Positions 25,088 to 34,496 are shown, numbered from the stretch's first letter. The stretch is DNA of 64,000 nt from Alloacidobacterium sp963823845 (GCA_963823845.1 CAWGND010000016.1:62001-126000); one strand, 5' to 3'. Numbers and translations: made by a program. The notes: generated by a model from the sequence alone, not told the origin.

Positions 25088-26521
25088 ATGCAGAAGAAAC
25101 ATATTCACTTGATTGGAATTTGCGGGACGGCGATGGCGTCCCTGGCGGGGCTTTTGCAGTTGAAGGGGCATCGGGTGACGGGATCCGACCAGGCGGCGTA
25201 TCCGCCGATGTCCGATCTGCTGCGCAGTCTGAAGATCGGCATTGCCGAGCCGTTTTCGGCGGAGAATCTGAAGCCGCATCCTGACCTTGTCATCGTGGGC
25301 AATGCGATGTCGCGCGGCAACGTGGAACTGGAATTTGTTCTCGACCAGCGCATCCCGTTTGCTTCGCTGGCAGAACTGATTCATACGGAGTTTCTGACTG
25401 GGCGTGAATCGCTTGTCGTGGCCGGAACACACGGGAAGACGACGACGACGAGCATGCTGGCGTGGATTTATGAAGTTGCGTCGCGCACGCGGGCAGACCT
25501 TGCGCCGTCGTTTTTGATTGGCGGCGTTGCTGAAAATTTCAAGACGAGCTTTCAGCTGCGTGAGAGCAGGCCGTTCATTCTGGAGGGCGACGAATATGAC
25601 ACCGCCTTTTTCGATAAAGGCCCGAAGTTCATGCATTACTTTCCGGACGCGCTGATTCTGACGCATGTGGAATTCGATCACGCCGATATTTATCGCGATC
25701 TGGACCAGGTGAAAACGGCGTTCAAGCGATTGGTGAATCTGGTGCCGCAGCGCGGGCGCGTGGTTGCGTTTGACGGTGCGCCGAATGTTTCAGAATGCGT
25801 AAGCAAGGCCTTTTGTGCGGTCGAGCGTTATGGATTCGCGGCTGAGTGCGAATGGCGGGTCGCCGATATGAAGTTCCACGACGGGCGCACGACGTGGAAG
25901 GTCTTCCGCAAAGGAACGTTCTGGGCTGAACTTGAGCTCCCGATGGCGGGTGAGCACAACGCATTGAATGCCACTGCGGCTGCGGCATTGGCGGCAGGGC
26001 AGGGAGTGGAGACTGAGGCGATTCGGGAAGCGCTGGCGTCCTTCGAAAGCGTGAAGCGCAGGCTTGAAGTGCGGGCGGTTGTCGATGGTGTGACCGTCAT
26101 CGATGACTTCGCGCACCACCCTACGGCGATTCGAGAGACGCTCAGAGCGCTCCGTGGAGCATATCCTAACGCTCGCCTGTGGGCTGTTCTGGAGCCACGA
26201 TCGAATACGTTGCGCCGAAATGTGTTTGAGCGCGAACTGATCGAAAGCCTCGCGATAGCAGATCGCATTGTGCTGGCTGGTGTCTTCAAGCAGGAGAGTA
26301 TTCCGGAAGGTGAGCGGCTGCACCCGGAAACAGTTGTAAAGGGATTGAGGCAGTCAGGCAAAGACGCAGCGCTTTTTCCGGACGCTAACTCTATTGTAGA
26401 GTCGATGGTGCCGAAGCTGCGCGCGGGCGATGTGGTGGCAATTCTTTCCAATGGCGGCTTCGACGGCATTTACGAGAAGTTGCCACAGCGCCTGGAGGAG
26501 AAGGCGCTGGTGCGTTCGTAA
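25088..26521 (+). CDS. mpl: UDP-MurNAc:L-Ala-gamma-D-Glu-meso-DAP ligase
   Basis: 477 residues from ATG 25088 (TTG 25082 overlaps the previous gene). Mpl attaches recycled murein tripeptide directly to UDP-MurNAc. N-terminal MQKKHIHLIGICGTAMASLAG binds the UDP moiety, LVVAGTHGKTTTTSMLAW is the ATP P-loop (about residue 115), EGDEYDTAFFDKGPKFMHY and HVEFDHADIY are Mur-ligase central motifs, and VIDDFAHHPTAIRETL is the C-terminal signature. The FEGDEYDTAFFD-type motif separates Mpl from MurC. With dapF and the S66 peptidase it makes a coherent DAP/murein recycling cassette. Confidence 0.95.
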   Translation: MQKKHIHLIGICGTAMASLAGLLQLKGHRVTGSDQAAYPPMSDLLRSLKIGIAEPFSAENLKPHPDLVIVGNAMSRGNVELEFVLDQRIPFASLAELIHTEFLTGRESLVVAGTHGKTTTTSMLAWIYEVASRTRADLAPSFLIGGVAENFKTSFQLRESRPFILEGDEYDTAFFDKGPKFMHYFPDALILTHVEFDHADIYRDLDQVKTAFKRLVNLVPQRGRVVAFDGAPNVSECVSKAFCAVERYGFAAECEWRVADMKFHDGRTTWKVFRKGTFWAELELPMAGEHNALNATAAAALAAGQGVETEAIREALASFESVKRRLEVRAVVDGVTVIDDFAHHPTAIRETLRALRGAYPNARLWAVLEPRSNTLRRNVFERELIESLAIADRIVLAGVFKQESIPEGERLHPETVVKGLRQSGKDAALFPDANSIVESMVPKLRAGDVVAILSNGGFDGIYEKLPQRLEEKALVRS

Positions 26522-26524
26522 GTC

Positions 26525-27268
26525 ATGCTGTCTACATTTGCGATCGTTTTGTCCTATCTGATTCTTGGTTTTCCGGCTGCATTGATCGGTCTACCGTGGA
26601 CGCTGCTAAGGAGTGACATTTCGCTGCTTTACCGTTGGGCGATGTGGATAGTGAGCGTTGGCCTGAAGTTAGGCGGCATCCGTATCGATGTCAGCGGGCG
26701 GGAGCAGCTTGATCCTGGGCAGAGCTACATCTTCATGTCGAACCATGTTTCGAACCTCGACCCTCCGGTGCTGCTGCCGCTTCTGCCGGGGCGAACCTCT
26801 GTTTTTCTGAAGCGGTCGCTGATGAAGATCCCGGTGCTTGGATATGCGATGCGGTTAGGGGACTTTGTCCCCGTCGATCGCGATGGGCGCGTGGAGAGCG
26901 CGAAACAAAGCGTTGAGCGGGCGAGGCAGGTGATCGATTCAGGTCTGCACATTACTTCATTTGTAGAGGGCACACGTTCGCGCGACGGACGGCTGCTGCC
27001 GTTTAAGAAGGGGCCGTTTTATCTGGCGATGGAAACCGGCAGCCCCGTGGCGCCGATCTCGATCTGGGGCACGGAAAGCATGATGGAGAAGGGCAGTATG
27101 CGGATCACGCCCGGGACGGCGCATGTCGTTTTTCATGCGCCGCTGTGGCCCCGCGACTACGCAACACGCGAGGAACTGATGGCCGCGGTGCGGCAGTCGA
27201 TCGCGTCGAGTCTGCCGGAGTGGATGCGGGACGGAGAACTCTGCTCCGACCAATTAAAGCAAGGGTAG
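26525..27268 (+). CDS. plsC: 1-acyl-sn-glycerol-3-phosphate acyltransferase
   Basis: 247 residues. An N-terminal membrane anchor (FAIVLSYLILGFPAALIGLP) is followed by the acyltransferase block I FMSNHVSNLDPPVLLP (NHxxxxD, about residue 77), block II FLKRSLMKIPVLGYAMR, block III FVEGTRSRDGRLLPFKKG and block IV GSPVAPISIWG. It makes phosphatidic acid from lysophosphatidate at the inner membrane. It starts 3 bp after mpl. Its stop codon directly abuts the stop of the convergent SPOR gene with no bases between. Confidence 0.92.
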   Translation: MLSTFAIVLSYLILGFPAALIGLPWTLLRSDISLLYRWAMWIVSVGLKLGGIRIDVSGREQLDPGQSYIFMSNHVSNLDPPVLLPLLPGRTSVFLKRSLMKIPVLGYAMRLGDFVPVDRDGRVESAKQSVERARQVIDSGLHITSFVEGTRSRDGRLLPFKKGPFYLAMETGSPVAPISIWGTESMMEKGSMRITPGTAHVVFHAPLWPRDYATREELMAAVRQSIASSLPEWMRDGELCSDQLKQG

Positions 27269-27946
27269 CTACGGTTTCAGAATCGCGTTGTAGCCGTCGG
27301 CGAGGAGCTTGGAGCGCATTCCCTTGGCGTCGTCGCGCGTGACGAACGGACCCACCTGAACATGCAGCAGGTTGTCCTGAGGTTCATTGCGCACGGAGAC
27401 GCGGTATCCGCGCTGGCGCAAAGCGGCTACCAGCGCATCGGCATCTTCCTGATGCGTTACGGCGGCAATTTGGACCATCACCGAGCCACCACTCATTGGC
27501 GCAGGACCGCCTGCCGAAGCTAAAGGCAACGATGCTTGCGTGGCCGCGGGTATGGTTGCCGACTTCGCCGAAGGGCTGGCCATGGGAGTCTGGGTCAAAG
27601 CGGTCTGCTTTACCTGGAGAGCCGGCGGCTGGCCGGATGCGTTGTCTGGGGTGGAGTCCTCATCGAGGGATTCTGTAACTGTATTGGGGTCTGCGCCGGT
27701 GTTGCTGGTAGCCGCCTGCAGGCTTTGCCTGGCCGAAGGTTTGGGCGTGTGTGCAGCTGCGGGCGCTGAGTTTTGTTCCGGGGTGACGGCGCTCGGAGTT
27801 TCGTTGCCGCGCCGTCCGGTGGAGTAGCCGAAGCCGAAGAAGACTCCACAGACGAGCACCAGCCCAAAAAAGATGCCGAGCAGAGTCGTGGCGTTGAGTG
27901 TGATCTCTGAATCGTGTTCTGCTTCGCGTTCGGTTGCGGTTTTCAT
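27269..27946 (-). CDS. SPOR-domain membrane protein
   Basis: 225 residues. Cytosolic N-terminus, one membrane helix (LLGIFFGLVLVCGVFFGFGY, about 22-41), a Pro/Ala/Thr-rich linker (about 45-150) and a C-terminal SPOR domain (VMVQIAAVTHQEDADALVAA ... LLHVQVGPFVTRDDAKGMRS). SPOR domains bind denuded glycan strands at the division septum, so a cell-division or wall role is expected. The start overlaps the slipin stop (TAATG). Confidence 0.88.
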   Translation of the reverse strand: MKTATEREAEHDSEITLNATTLLGIFFGLVLVCGVFFGFGYSTGRRGNETPSAVTPEQNSAPAAAHTPKPSARQSLQAATSNTGADPNTVTESLDEDSTPDNASGQPPALQVKQTALTQTPMASPSAKSATIPAATQASLPLASAGGPAPMSGGSVMVQIAAVTHQEDADALVAALRQRGYRVSVRNEPQDNLLHVQVGPFVTRDDAKGMRSKLLADGYNAILKP

Positions 27947-28728
27947 TACCTTTCCTGAGTCCCGGGCGCAGGTGCTGCGGGAGTTCCGAGCTTTTGCAGG
28001 AGCGAGAGCAACTCCATAGGCAGCGGGAAAATGACGGTTGTGTTCTTTTCCGTGCCAATGTCGGTGAGCGTCTGCAGATATTTTAACTGCAGCGTGATGG
28101 GCTGTTGCGCCAGAAGATTGGCGGCGTCGACGAGCCGTTGGGCTGCGCTGAATTCGCCTTCGGCGTTGATGATCTTTGAGCGCTTCTCGCGCTCGGCCTC
28201 GGCCTGCTTGGCCATGGCGCGCAGCATCTGCTCGGGCAGATCGACCTGCTTCACTTCAACGCTGACTACCTTCACGCCCCACGGTTCCGTGCGCTGATCG
28301 ATGATGGCCTGAATGCGCTGGTTGAGGGCATCGCGGTGCGAGAGCAGGCCGTCGAGCTCGACTTCGCCGAGTACGGAGCGCAGCGTCGTTTGCGCGAACT
28401 GCGATGTCTGGTAGACGTAGTTGGCGACTTCGATGACAGCCTTTGCCGGATCGAGCACGCGCAGGGTGATGACGGCATTGACCTTGATGGTGACGTTGTC
28501 GCGTGTGATTACGTCCTGCGGCGGGACTTCCAGCACTTCCTGACGCAGAGAGACGCGGACCATCTGGTCAAAGGGCCGGAAAACAAGGATGATACCGGGG
28601 CCCTTAGGCTGAGGCAGTGCACGGCCCAGACGAAAGATGACGCCACGCTCATATTCGCGCAGAATCTTGATCGAATTCAGCAGATAAAGAACAATGACAG
28701 CAATAACAATCAGGCCGGGGATTCCCAT
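27946..28728 (-). CDS. Slipin (stomatin/prohibitin-like SPFH protein)
   Basis: 260 residues. An N-terminal membrane anchor (GLIVIAVIVLYLLNSIKIL) is followed by the SPFH domain (YERGVIFRLGRALPQPKGPG, VPPQDVITRDNVTIKVNAVI, QTTLRSVLGEVELDGLLSHR) and a C-terminal helical region (EKRSKIINAEGEFSAAQRLV). Slipins assemble into membrane-associated rings. A membrane serine protease of the NfeD/STOPP family lies directly upstream, the canonical partner arrangement known from PH1510/PH1511. Confidence 0.94.
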   Translation of the reverse strand: MGIPGLIVIAVIVLYLLNSIKILREYERGVIFRLGRALPQPKGPGIILVFRPFDQMVRVSLRQEVLEVPPQDVITRDNVTIKVNAVITLRVLDPAKAVIEVANYVYQTSQFAQTTLRSVLGEVELDGLLSHRDALNQRIQAIIDQRTEPWGVKVVSVEVKQVDLPEQMLRAMAKQAEAEREKRSKIINAEGEFSAAQRLVDAANLLAQQPITLQLKYLQTLTDIGTEKNTTVIFPLPMELLSLLQKLGTPAAPAPGTQER

Positions 28729-28781
28729 AAATACGCCTCACTGAGGTGGGATTGTACAGCAACGGAGTTGGGGAAAGGTGC

Positions 28782-30107
28782 TCAAATCGCAGTCGGCTGG
28801 CTATCAGGAATCCGCTCAACCAACAGAGTGAGATTGCGGACGGCGCGCACGCGAACGCGCTCTCCTGGCGAGACGGGCGCGGGCGATTCGGCGAACCATA
28901 GCTCCCCGTGCACCATGACCTGTCCGCGCGGGTCGAGCGGCTGCTGCGCAATTGCGATGGATCCGATGAGAGCTTCGGGCCCGGTAAGGACTTTGTTTCG
29001 TCTGGCTCGGAAGGCGATTCGGACGAGGAAGGTCGTAATCGCGCCAAATGCGATGCCGGTTCCTACCGCCGTTGCTATGCTGACGCGCAACTCAGGAATG
29101 GGGCCGGCGACCAGCGTCAGCGTCCCGAAGACGAGGCAGACAACGCCGACGGTGGCAAGAACGCCGTGGCTTGCGAATTTTGCTTCGAGAATGAGCAGCG
29201 CAAAGGCGGCGACCAGCAGCATCAGAGAAGTGTAACGAACCGGCAGCAGATTGAGCGCGAAGAGCGCGAGCACGACCAGGAGCGTTCCCAAAGCGCCGGG
29301 AATGATGGTGCCGGGCGTATTGAATTCGAGATAGATGAGCAGGCCGCCGACGACGAGAATGAGCACGGCGAGATTCGGGTCCATGAGGCGGTCGAGGATG
29401 TTCTCGCGCAGGGTCGTTTCAACGGGAACGATATGTGCGTTGCGCGTATGCAGGGTCGCGGTTGAGCCGTCGAAGCGCGTAACGGTGCGGCCGTCGATCG
29501 CGTCAAGGAGCGCCGTGTTGCTGGGCGCGACGACATCGATGAGCTTCAGTTGCTCGGCTTCGCGTTCAGTGTAGGATTTCGAGTTGAGCACGGCATCCTG
29601 TGCGGCGTCAGTGTTGCGATTGCGGCGCGAGACATAGGAGCGGAGAAATGCCGTCGCGTCGTTTTCGAGCTTCTGCTTCATGATCGGATCGATGGTTGTG
29701 CCCATGACGACGGGATGGGCGGCGCCGGCGTTCGTGCCAGGCGCCATGGCCGCGATGTCGGCTGATTCGAGAATGAAGAAGCCTGCGGAGCCGGCACGGC
29801 TGCCCGAGGGCGCCACGTAAACGATGACCGGAGACGGCGACGCGAGAATGTCGTGCACGACGTTTCGGGTGGAGTCGAGCAGGCCGCCGGGCGTGTCCAG
29901 TTCGATGAGGACGGCATCGGCGTGTATGTCGGCTGCGCGGGTGAGGCCACGGCTGATGTACTGCTCGCTGATGGGCTGAATGGTGTCATGCAGGCGCAGA
30001 AGCACGACCTGCGACGGCTGCTGCGGTGACGCGTAGGACATGCTTCTGAGAAGGAACACTGCGGCACAAACGAGAAAGAGCAACGCGCTGCGCCGCAAGT
30101 TGGTCAT
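28782..30107 (-). CDS. NfeD-family membrane-bound ClpP-class serine protease
   Basis: 441 residues. Signal/anchor (residues 1-25), then a ClpP-like protease domain with AVLIELDTPGGLLDSTRNVV and APSGSRAGSAGFFILESADI, the Ser lying in SGSRAGSA (about residues 100-108). Next are four membrane helices (about 245-360) and a C-terminal OB-fold NfeD domain (ALIGSIAIAQQPLDPRGQVM ... ERVRVRAVRNLTLLVE). In this family the protease cleaves its slipin partner, whose gene follows 53 bp downstream. It overlaps the TPR gene by 4 bp. Confidence 0.93.
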   Translation of the reverse strand: MTNLRRSALLFLVCAAVFLLRSMSYASPQQPSQVVLLRLHDTIQPISEQYISRGLTRAADIHADAVLIELDTPGGLLDSTRNVVHDILASPSPVIVYVAPSGSRAGSAGFFILESADIAAMAPGTNAGAAHPVVMGTTIDPIMKQKLENDATAFLRSYVSRRNRNTDAAQDAVLNSKSYTEREAEQLKLIDVVAPSNTALLDAIDGRTVTRFDGSTATLHTRNAHIVPVETTLRENILDRLMDPNLAVLILVVGGLLIYLEFNTPGTIIPGALGTLLVVLALFALNLLPVRYTSLMLLVAAFALLILEAKFASHGVLATVGVVCLVFGTLTLVAGPIPELRVSIATAVGTGIAFGAITTFLVRIAFRARRNKVLTGPEALIGSIAIAQQPLDPRGQVMVHGELWFAESPAPVSPGERVRVRAVRNLTLLVERIPDSQPTAI

Positions 30108-31804
30108 GGGACCTGCTGTCCTCGCTGTTCGAGAGCCTGCTTCATGCCATGCGCGTTCGCATTGGCGGGTTCAATCCGGAGGGCCTGACTCACCTCACCG
30201 GCCGCGGCGCTCAGCTGGTTCGCCTGCAGGTCCATGCGCGCCAGTACCAGATGGGCGGTCACGTTGGGCTGCAATTGGAGAGACTTCTGCGCTTCCTGGC
30301 GGGCTGCTTCCGGATCGCTGCTGCGTTCGCGTACCTGCGCAAGGCCCGCATGGGCCGCAGACGAGGAAGGATCGGCGGCGAGAGCTGCCTGAAATTCGCG
30401 CTCGGCTTCAAGGATGAGGCCGCGGTTGAAGAACTGTGTGCCTTCCTTAGTGAGGGTCGCTGACCGTTCCGCGGGGGGAAGCGCGCTCAGCCGCATGGTT
30501 TGCACCTGCTCCATTTCAAAGGCGGCTTGATGGAAGCTGGCCTCGTTGTAGGTGCGCTTGATGCGTTCAAGCGGCCCATTGCCGGCGTTATTTTGCGCGC
30601 CCGTCTGTGCGCTGTTTTGCGTCGTGCTGAGAGATGCGTTGATCTTTGTGGCGGCTGCCAGGTCCTGCTGTTGACTGTGCAGGGTTGCGGCGAGGCTCGC
30701 CGCTTCGGTGTCATGCGGATGCAGTTTTACCGCCTGATCGATTTCGCGGACGGCTCCGGCGAGATCGCCACGACGGCGGAGGGCCAGAGCGAGGTTGAAA
30801 TGGTAGTCGGCATCATTAGGATCGGCCGCGATTGCCTGCAGGAAGAGAGCTCCTGCGTCTTTGCCACGGCGCGCAGCGGCGACTCCCTGATTATTTACGA
30901 CCTCGGGCAGGGGCAGCCGCGTTGAATCAAAAGCGAAGGCATCTTCGGCCTCCAGATATTTGCCGGTATAAAAGAATGACAGGCCGCGGTAAAAATCTGC
31001 TTCGAGGGCGTTTGGATCATCTTTCGTCAGATGGCCGAGGGTCGATGCCGCCTCCTCATAATTCTGGTTTGCGAAATAGGCTTTGCCGAGTGCCAGCCAC
31101 GCCGGATAAAAAGTCGGGCTGAGCCGGACGGCTTCGCGAAGACGACGGATGCGCTCGTCGATGGAATCTTCGGTCAATCCGCGCACGTAGTTTTCAAAGG
31201 CGTCGAGACGCAGGTTTGAATCTGCTGCGATGAATGTCTGCTCTGCTACCGCATACGTGGGATCGAGCTGCCGGGTCACCTGCCAGGCAAGGTTGTTCAG
31301 TGTGTCGAGCAGGTGGGTTAAATCGGCCTGACTGTTCAGCTGCGCGCCCAGCTTCATCGCGCTGACGTCGAGAACCTCCGCCGTCGTGTTGAGCGTAGTT
31401 CCGGTCGTGGTGTAGGAGCCGAAGACAACGTAATCGGCATCGAGCGTTTGCGCCAGACGGATCGCACTTGCGCGCGACGGCTGGAAGTTCAGCGGCAGCC
31501 CCAGATGGTCGAGCGCGTAAAGCCGGTCTGTGCGGCTGATAGGGAGAAATCCCGCCGATCCAAGCCGCCGGTTGAAGATCTCAGGAAAGGCTTGGCCAAT
31601 CCAGGCAAGATTGGCCTGGCCGGTGTGGTTTTCAAACGGGAGCACGAGCAGCAGGCGCCCATGCGCGATGGCCTGCGTGGATGCGGCAGGCGTTTCGGGT
31701 TGAGGCCGTGAGGCCGGAGCAGCGGGTTGTTGCGCGACTACATGCGGCGTGGCTGCAAGCAGCAGGCTGCAGACGATGGGGCGTAATGGACTCAGGGACC
31801 GCAC
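30104..31804 (-). CDS. Secreted TPR-repeat protein
   Basis: About 566 residues from GTG 31804, 1 bp after the preceding gene; the longer frame to 31945 runs back into the glycosyltransferase gene. A signal peptide (PLRPIVCSLLLAATPHVVAQ) is followed by a TolB/FlgO-like alpha/beta domain (LLLVLPFENHTGQANLAWIG ... ADYVVFGSYTTTGTTLN) and at least seven TPR-like helical pairs (WLALGKAYFANQNYEEAAST, NLALALRRRGDLAGAVREID, AHAGLAQVRERSSDPEAARQ). Probably a periplasmic scaffold. Its position between a glycosyltransferase and the NfeD/slipin pair suggests envelope assembly. Confidence 0.82.
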   Translation of the reverse strand: MRSLSPLRPIVCSLLLAATPHVVAQQPAAPASRPQPETPAASTQAIAHGRLLLVLPFENHTGQANLAWIGQAFPEIFNRRLGSAGFLPISRTDRLYALDHLGLPLNFQPSRASAIRLAQTLDADYVVFGSYTTTGTTLNTTAEVLDVSAMKLGAQLNSQADLTHLLDTLNNLAWQVTRQLDPTYAVAEQTFIAADSNLRLDAFENYVRGLTEDSIDERIRRLREAVRLSPTFYPAWLALGKAYFANQNYEEAASTLGHLTKDDPNALEADFYRGLSFFYTGKYLEAEDAFAFDSTRLPLPEVVNNQGVAAARRGKDAGALFLQAIAADPNDADYHFNLALALRRRGDLAGAVREIDQAVKLHPHDTEAASLAATLHSQQQDLAAATKINASLSTTQNSAQTGAQNNAGNGPLERIKRTYNEASFHQAAFEMEQVQTMRLSALPPAERSATLTKEGTQFFNRGLILEAEREFQAALAADPSSSAAHAGLAQVRERSSDPEAARQEAQKSLQLQPNVTAHLVLARMDLQANQLSAAAGEVSQALRIEPANANAHGMKQALEQRGQQVP

Positions 31805-31805
31805 T

Positions 31806-33416
31806 TCAAGGCTGATTATAGTGAAGGGGAAGGTGGTCGTGCTGTGTTTCCGTGGCCACCTGTGGCCGATCGAAGTGAAGCACTGCTGCCCATTGTCCCT
31901 GCCGCTCGGTGCGCCACACGACCTTGCCGCCCAGCAGACGCGCAATCATTTCAGGGGGTAGATCGCGATGGAAGTCAAAGAATCGTGTATCGAAGCCCTC
32001 ATTCTTGCGACCGAGGCTGAAGGGCAGGTGCGGTGGATCGTATTTCGTCGAAAAGATCAGGCCGACTGTGTAAGGATCGGTCAGCTGGGCGGCTTTCTCG
32101 ACTTGCGGCAGCGAGAAGTTGTCGATCGTTGCAACCTGCATTGGTTCGATGACGTAGCCCAGTAGTGGCTTGCTCAGTTCGTCAGTTGCGGGCCACGCGG
32201 TCAGGACTGTTGCGTCAGGATAGTGAGCTTCAATCTGCTGAATGGCCGCCTGGTGCAGCAGAATCACGTCGCGGTAGGCGAGATTATCCTCGGGCGCAAA
32301 GCGGTAGGGTGGATTGATGAAGAGCCCGGCGAGAAAGGCGACCGCACTCAACGCAACGAGATACAGCCATTGCCTCAGCCGCCGGTAAAAAGTGTTGACG
32401 CAGACCAGCAATACCAGCGGATAGAGTGGCAGAAGATAGCGCGTGAGCAGCGCTCCGCCCAGCACGGAGAAGAAAAACATGTTGGCAAGAATGACGATGT
32501 AGAACTGCAGCTGATCGGAGATCGAGATTCGTTCTCGCCCTTCGACCGGCGGCAGCATCATGCAGGCCAGCATCGACAGCACCGGCACAAACAAATTCAT
32601 GTGCGCGGTCATGTGGAGCACCCTATGTCCAAAGGCCAGTAACACGCGCAGCGGGTTGAGCGTGGCCCCGGCGTTATAACGCAGATACTCCGGATTACCG
32701 AAGACGAAGCCGGTGCTGTACCCATGGTAGAGGTACCAGGCGGCCAGGGGCACGATCGGCAGTAGCAGGATTCCGGCTCGTGCTCGATGAGATCGCGGCG
32801 AAGCGTCATTCCTGGAAAGCTGCCATCGGCCGGGCGCGAAGGCCAGCCACGCCTGCCATGCTGCTAACGACAACGGTGTCACGATGGCCGTTTCTTTTGA
32901 CAGCGCCGCGAGCGAAAAGCACGCCACGGCCGTCCACATACGCTCTTCGAAGAAAAAGGCCAGGGCCCACAGCGTCGCAGCGGCTGCAAACATATCCGCA
33001 TGGGCGAGCGAGCTTTGCGCAAACCAGACCGGGTACAGAGCGGTGAGCGCCACGGTCGCAATCGCGACCTGCGATTTGCGCGTTGTGATGATCGCGAGCT
33101 GATAAACAGCAAACAGCGCAACCGAAGACACGGCGCACATCGCCAGACGGGTGACCCATGGCGCGAAGGAAAAGATCTTCCACCATAGTGCAAGGTAAAG
33201 TGACGGCAGAGGCGGATGCGCGTTTGAGAGCGTAGAGAATGGAATCAGCGAGCCAGTACGAAAAAAATCATAGGCCGCCGGAATGTAATAGCCGGCTTCG
33301 TCCCAGTAATAGGGTAGGCGGAGCAGCGGCAGGTGCGCCAGCAGAACAGCCGCTAAAATCGCGGGAAAGACCAGCCACAGCGAAGGCCGCCACGAAAATT
33401 GTTCCGGAGAGGACAT
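31806..33416 (-). CDS. GT39-like membrane glycosyltransferase
   Basis: 536 residues from ATG 33416 (TTG 33431 upstream in frame). About ten membrane helices. The first periplasmic loop has RLPYYWDEAGYYIPAAYDFF, the acidic motif of ArnT/PMT enzymes, and ends in NAHPPLPSLYLALWW. The enzyme should transfer a sugar from a polyprenyl-phosphate donor on the periplasmic face. The short C-terminal soluble domain contains YDPPHLPFSLGRKNEGFDTR. First large gene of the TPR-NfeD-slipin-SPOR run. Confidence 0.85.
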   Translation of the reverse strand: MSSPEQFSWRPSLWLVFPAILAAVLLAHLPLLRLPYYWDEAGYYIPAAYDFFRTGSLIPFSTLSNAHPPLPSLYLALWWKIFSFAPWVTRLAMCAVSSVALFAVYQLAIITTRKSQVAIATVALTALYPVWFAQSSLAHADMFAAAATLWALAFFFEERMWTAVACFSLAALSKETAIVTPLSLAAWQAWLAFAPGRWQLSRNDASPRSHRARAGILLLPIVPLAAWYLYHGYSTGFVFGNPEYLRYNAGATLNPLRVLLAFGHRVLHMTAHMNLFVPVLSMLACMMLPPVEGRERISISDQLQFYIVILANMFFFSVLGGALLTRYLLPLYPLVLLVCVNTFYRRLRQWLYLVALSAVAFLAGLFINPPYRFAPEDNLAYRDVILLHQAAIQQIEAHYPDATVLTAWPATDELSKPLLGYVIEPMQVATIDNFSLPQVEKAAQLTDPYTVGLIFSTKYDPPHLPFSLGRKNEGFDTRFFDFHRDLPPEMIARLLGGKVVWRTERQGQWAAVLHFDRPQVATETQHDHLPLHYNQP

Positions 33417-33434
33417 GCGTCCGTGCGACAAGGT

Positions 33435-33746
33435 CTAGTGAACCGGCCCTTGCGGAATGGGCAACGGATGATGTGGTTCGAGCGCGATTGCGCCGAAAGC
33501 CTGCTCATACTGGGAGATGTTCTGACCCAGGATGTTCCAGAGAGCTTTAGCCTGCTGCGGGCTGAGGTAGATGCCCTGTGAGTTCTCGATGGTGACCGAA
33601 TCCGGTGCATCCTGATGCACGATGCCAAAGGCAAGGAAAAAATCCCATACGCTGACGCGCACCTGTACGCTGTTCGCGTAGTTTTCCCTGTAATCAGTGG
33701 CTTGTGTGAGATTGATTTTCGGCTGGGGTTGCTGCGAGGAGTTCAT
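33435..33746 (-). CDS. DUF3467 domain-containing protein
   Basis: 103 residues from ATG 33746. The core YANSVQVRVSVWDFFLAFGI and IYLSPQQAKALWNILGQNISQYEQAFG match small cytosolic DUF3467 proteins, which are widespread in bacteria and of unknown function. It is the first gene of the - strand run and ends 18 bp before the glycosyltransferase start. Confidence 0.85.
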   Translation of the reverse strand: MNSSQQPQPKINLTQATDYRENYANSVQVRVSVWDFFLAFGIVHQDAPDSVTIENSQGIYLSPQQAKALWNILGQNISQYEQAFGAIALEPHHPLPIPQGPVH

Positions 33747-33962
33747 GATGCTTTCAGAGTATCGTGTTTCGTCTTTGGAAGGAGAGATGGTGCGAGAGCG
33801 TGGACTTGAGCCCTTACTGTGGAATGACCGGTTGCGGGCACCAGGAAAGCTCAGAGGGTCGTCTGGTGGAGAACCGAACGGGTTAGGGTCTCTGGCCAAT
33901 GCTCGCCTGCCCAAGGGGGTACGCCTGGAGCAGAGGTGATGGTGCGATGATCGTGCCTGGCT

Positions 33963-34160
33963 TTAACGCGTCGACAGCAGGTGGTACAGCGCCCTTACAC
34001 CCACCACACCTAATCCAAACAATACGTAGATTGCCATGGCAGACATTAAGCCTAAAAACAAGCTTCCGGATTCTTCTGTTTCTTCAGTGGCGATCTCAGA
34101 AGGATACGGCTCACTCAAAGGCAGGTTATGCGAAGGCGTTTCAATGGTTATAGAGGTCAT
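33963..34160 (-). CDS. Possible small tail-anchored membrane protein (65 aa)
   Basis: MTSITIETPSHNLPLSEPYP begins a hydrophilic acidic half. A single C-terminal membrane segment (LFLGLMSAMAIYVLFGLGVV) and a short basic tail follow. Composition is plausible for a small membrane protein, and GAAAGAACTG precedes the ATG. No family recognised. The interval 33747-33962 upstream of DUF3467 holds no clear gene. Confidence 0.4.
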   Translation of the reverse strand: MTSITIETPSHNLPLSEPYPSEIATEETEESGSLFLGLMSAMAIYVLFGLGVVGVRALYHLLSTR

Positions 34161-34441
34161 TCAGTTCTTTCAAAAATCGAGTTTGGACACATGGGAAGAC
34201 ATGGAAAAAGACGCAAAAGGTCTTCATCCATACACAGTGGAACAAACGCAATCCTTATGTGATTGGTATGCGACAAGTATATAGGATTCGCAGTGGGCTC
34301 GGTCAGGAATTCCTCTTCTTTGCAGGGCAAATCTGACACTTTGGTAATGAAGCGCACAGACGGAACGGCAACCGAGCGGCATGCCGCAGATTGGATTTGA
34401 AGGGGTGCCTGTTTTTCTAGGACTGAATCTTAAATAATGAT

Positions 34442-34496
34442 TGGTGCGAAAGGGGGGACTTGAACCCCCACGGGGATTTACCCGCCAGATCCTAAG
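34442..34496 (-). repeat. tRNA-Leu 3'-half fragment (att-like)
   Basis: 55 bp that match the 3' half of the tRNA-Leu at 38982-39067 from the CCA end through the anticodon loop, with one inserted T. Identity stops right after CCTAAG. On the minus strand it contains the variable arm, T arm and CCA but no 5' half, so it is not a functional tRNA. It is interpreted as one end of an integration at the tRNA. Confidence 0.8.

Noticed and set aside
33788..33812. tRNA-like 3' end (GGTGCGAGAGCGTGGACTTGAGCCC)
   Set aside because: Resembles the tRNA-Leu acceptor/T-arm end, but with several mismatches and no other tRNA parts nearby. Could be a fourth decayed fragment, but the match is too short to claim.
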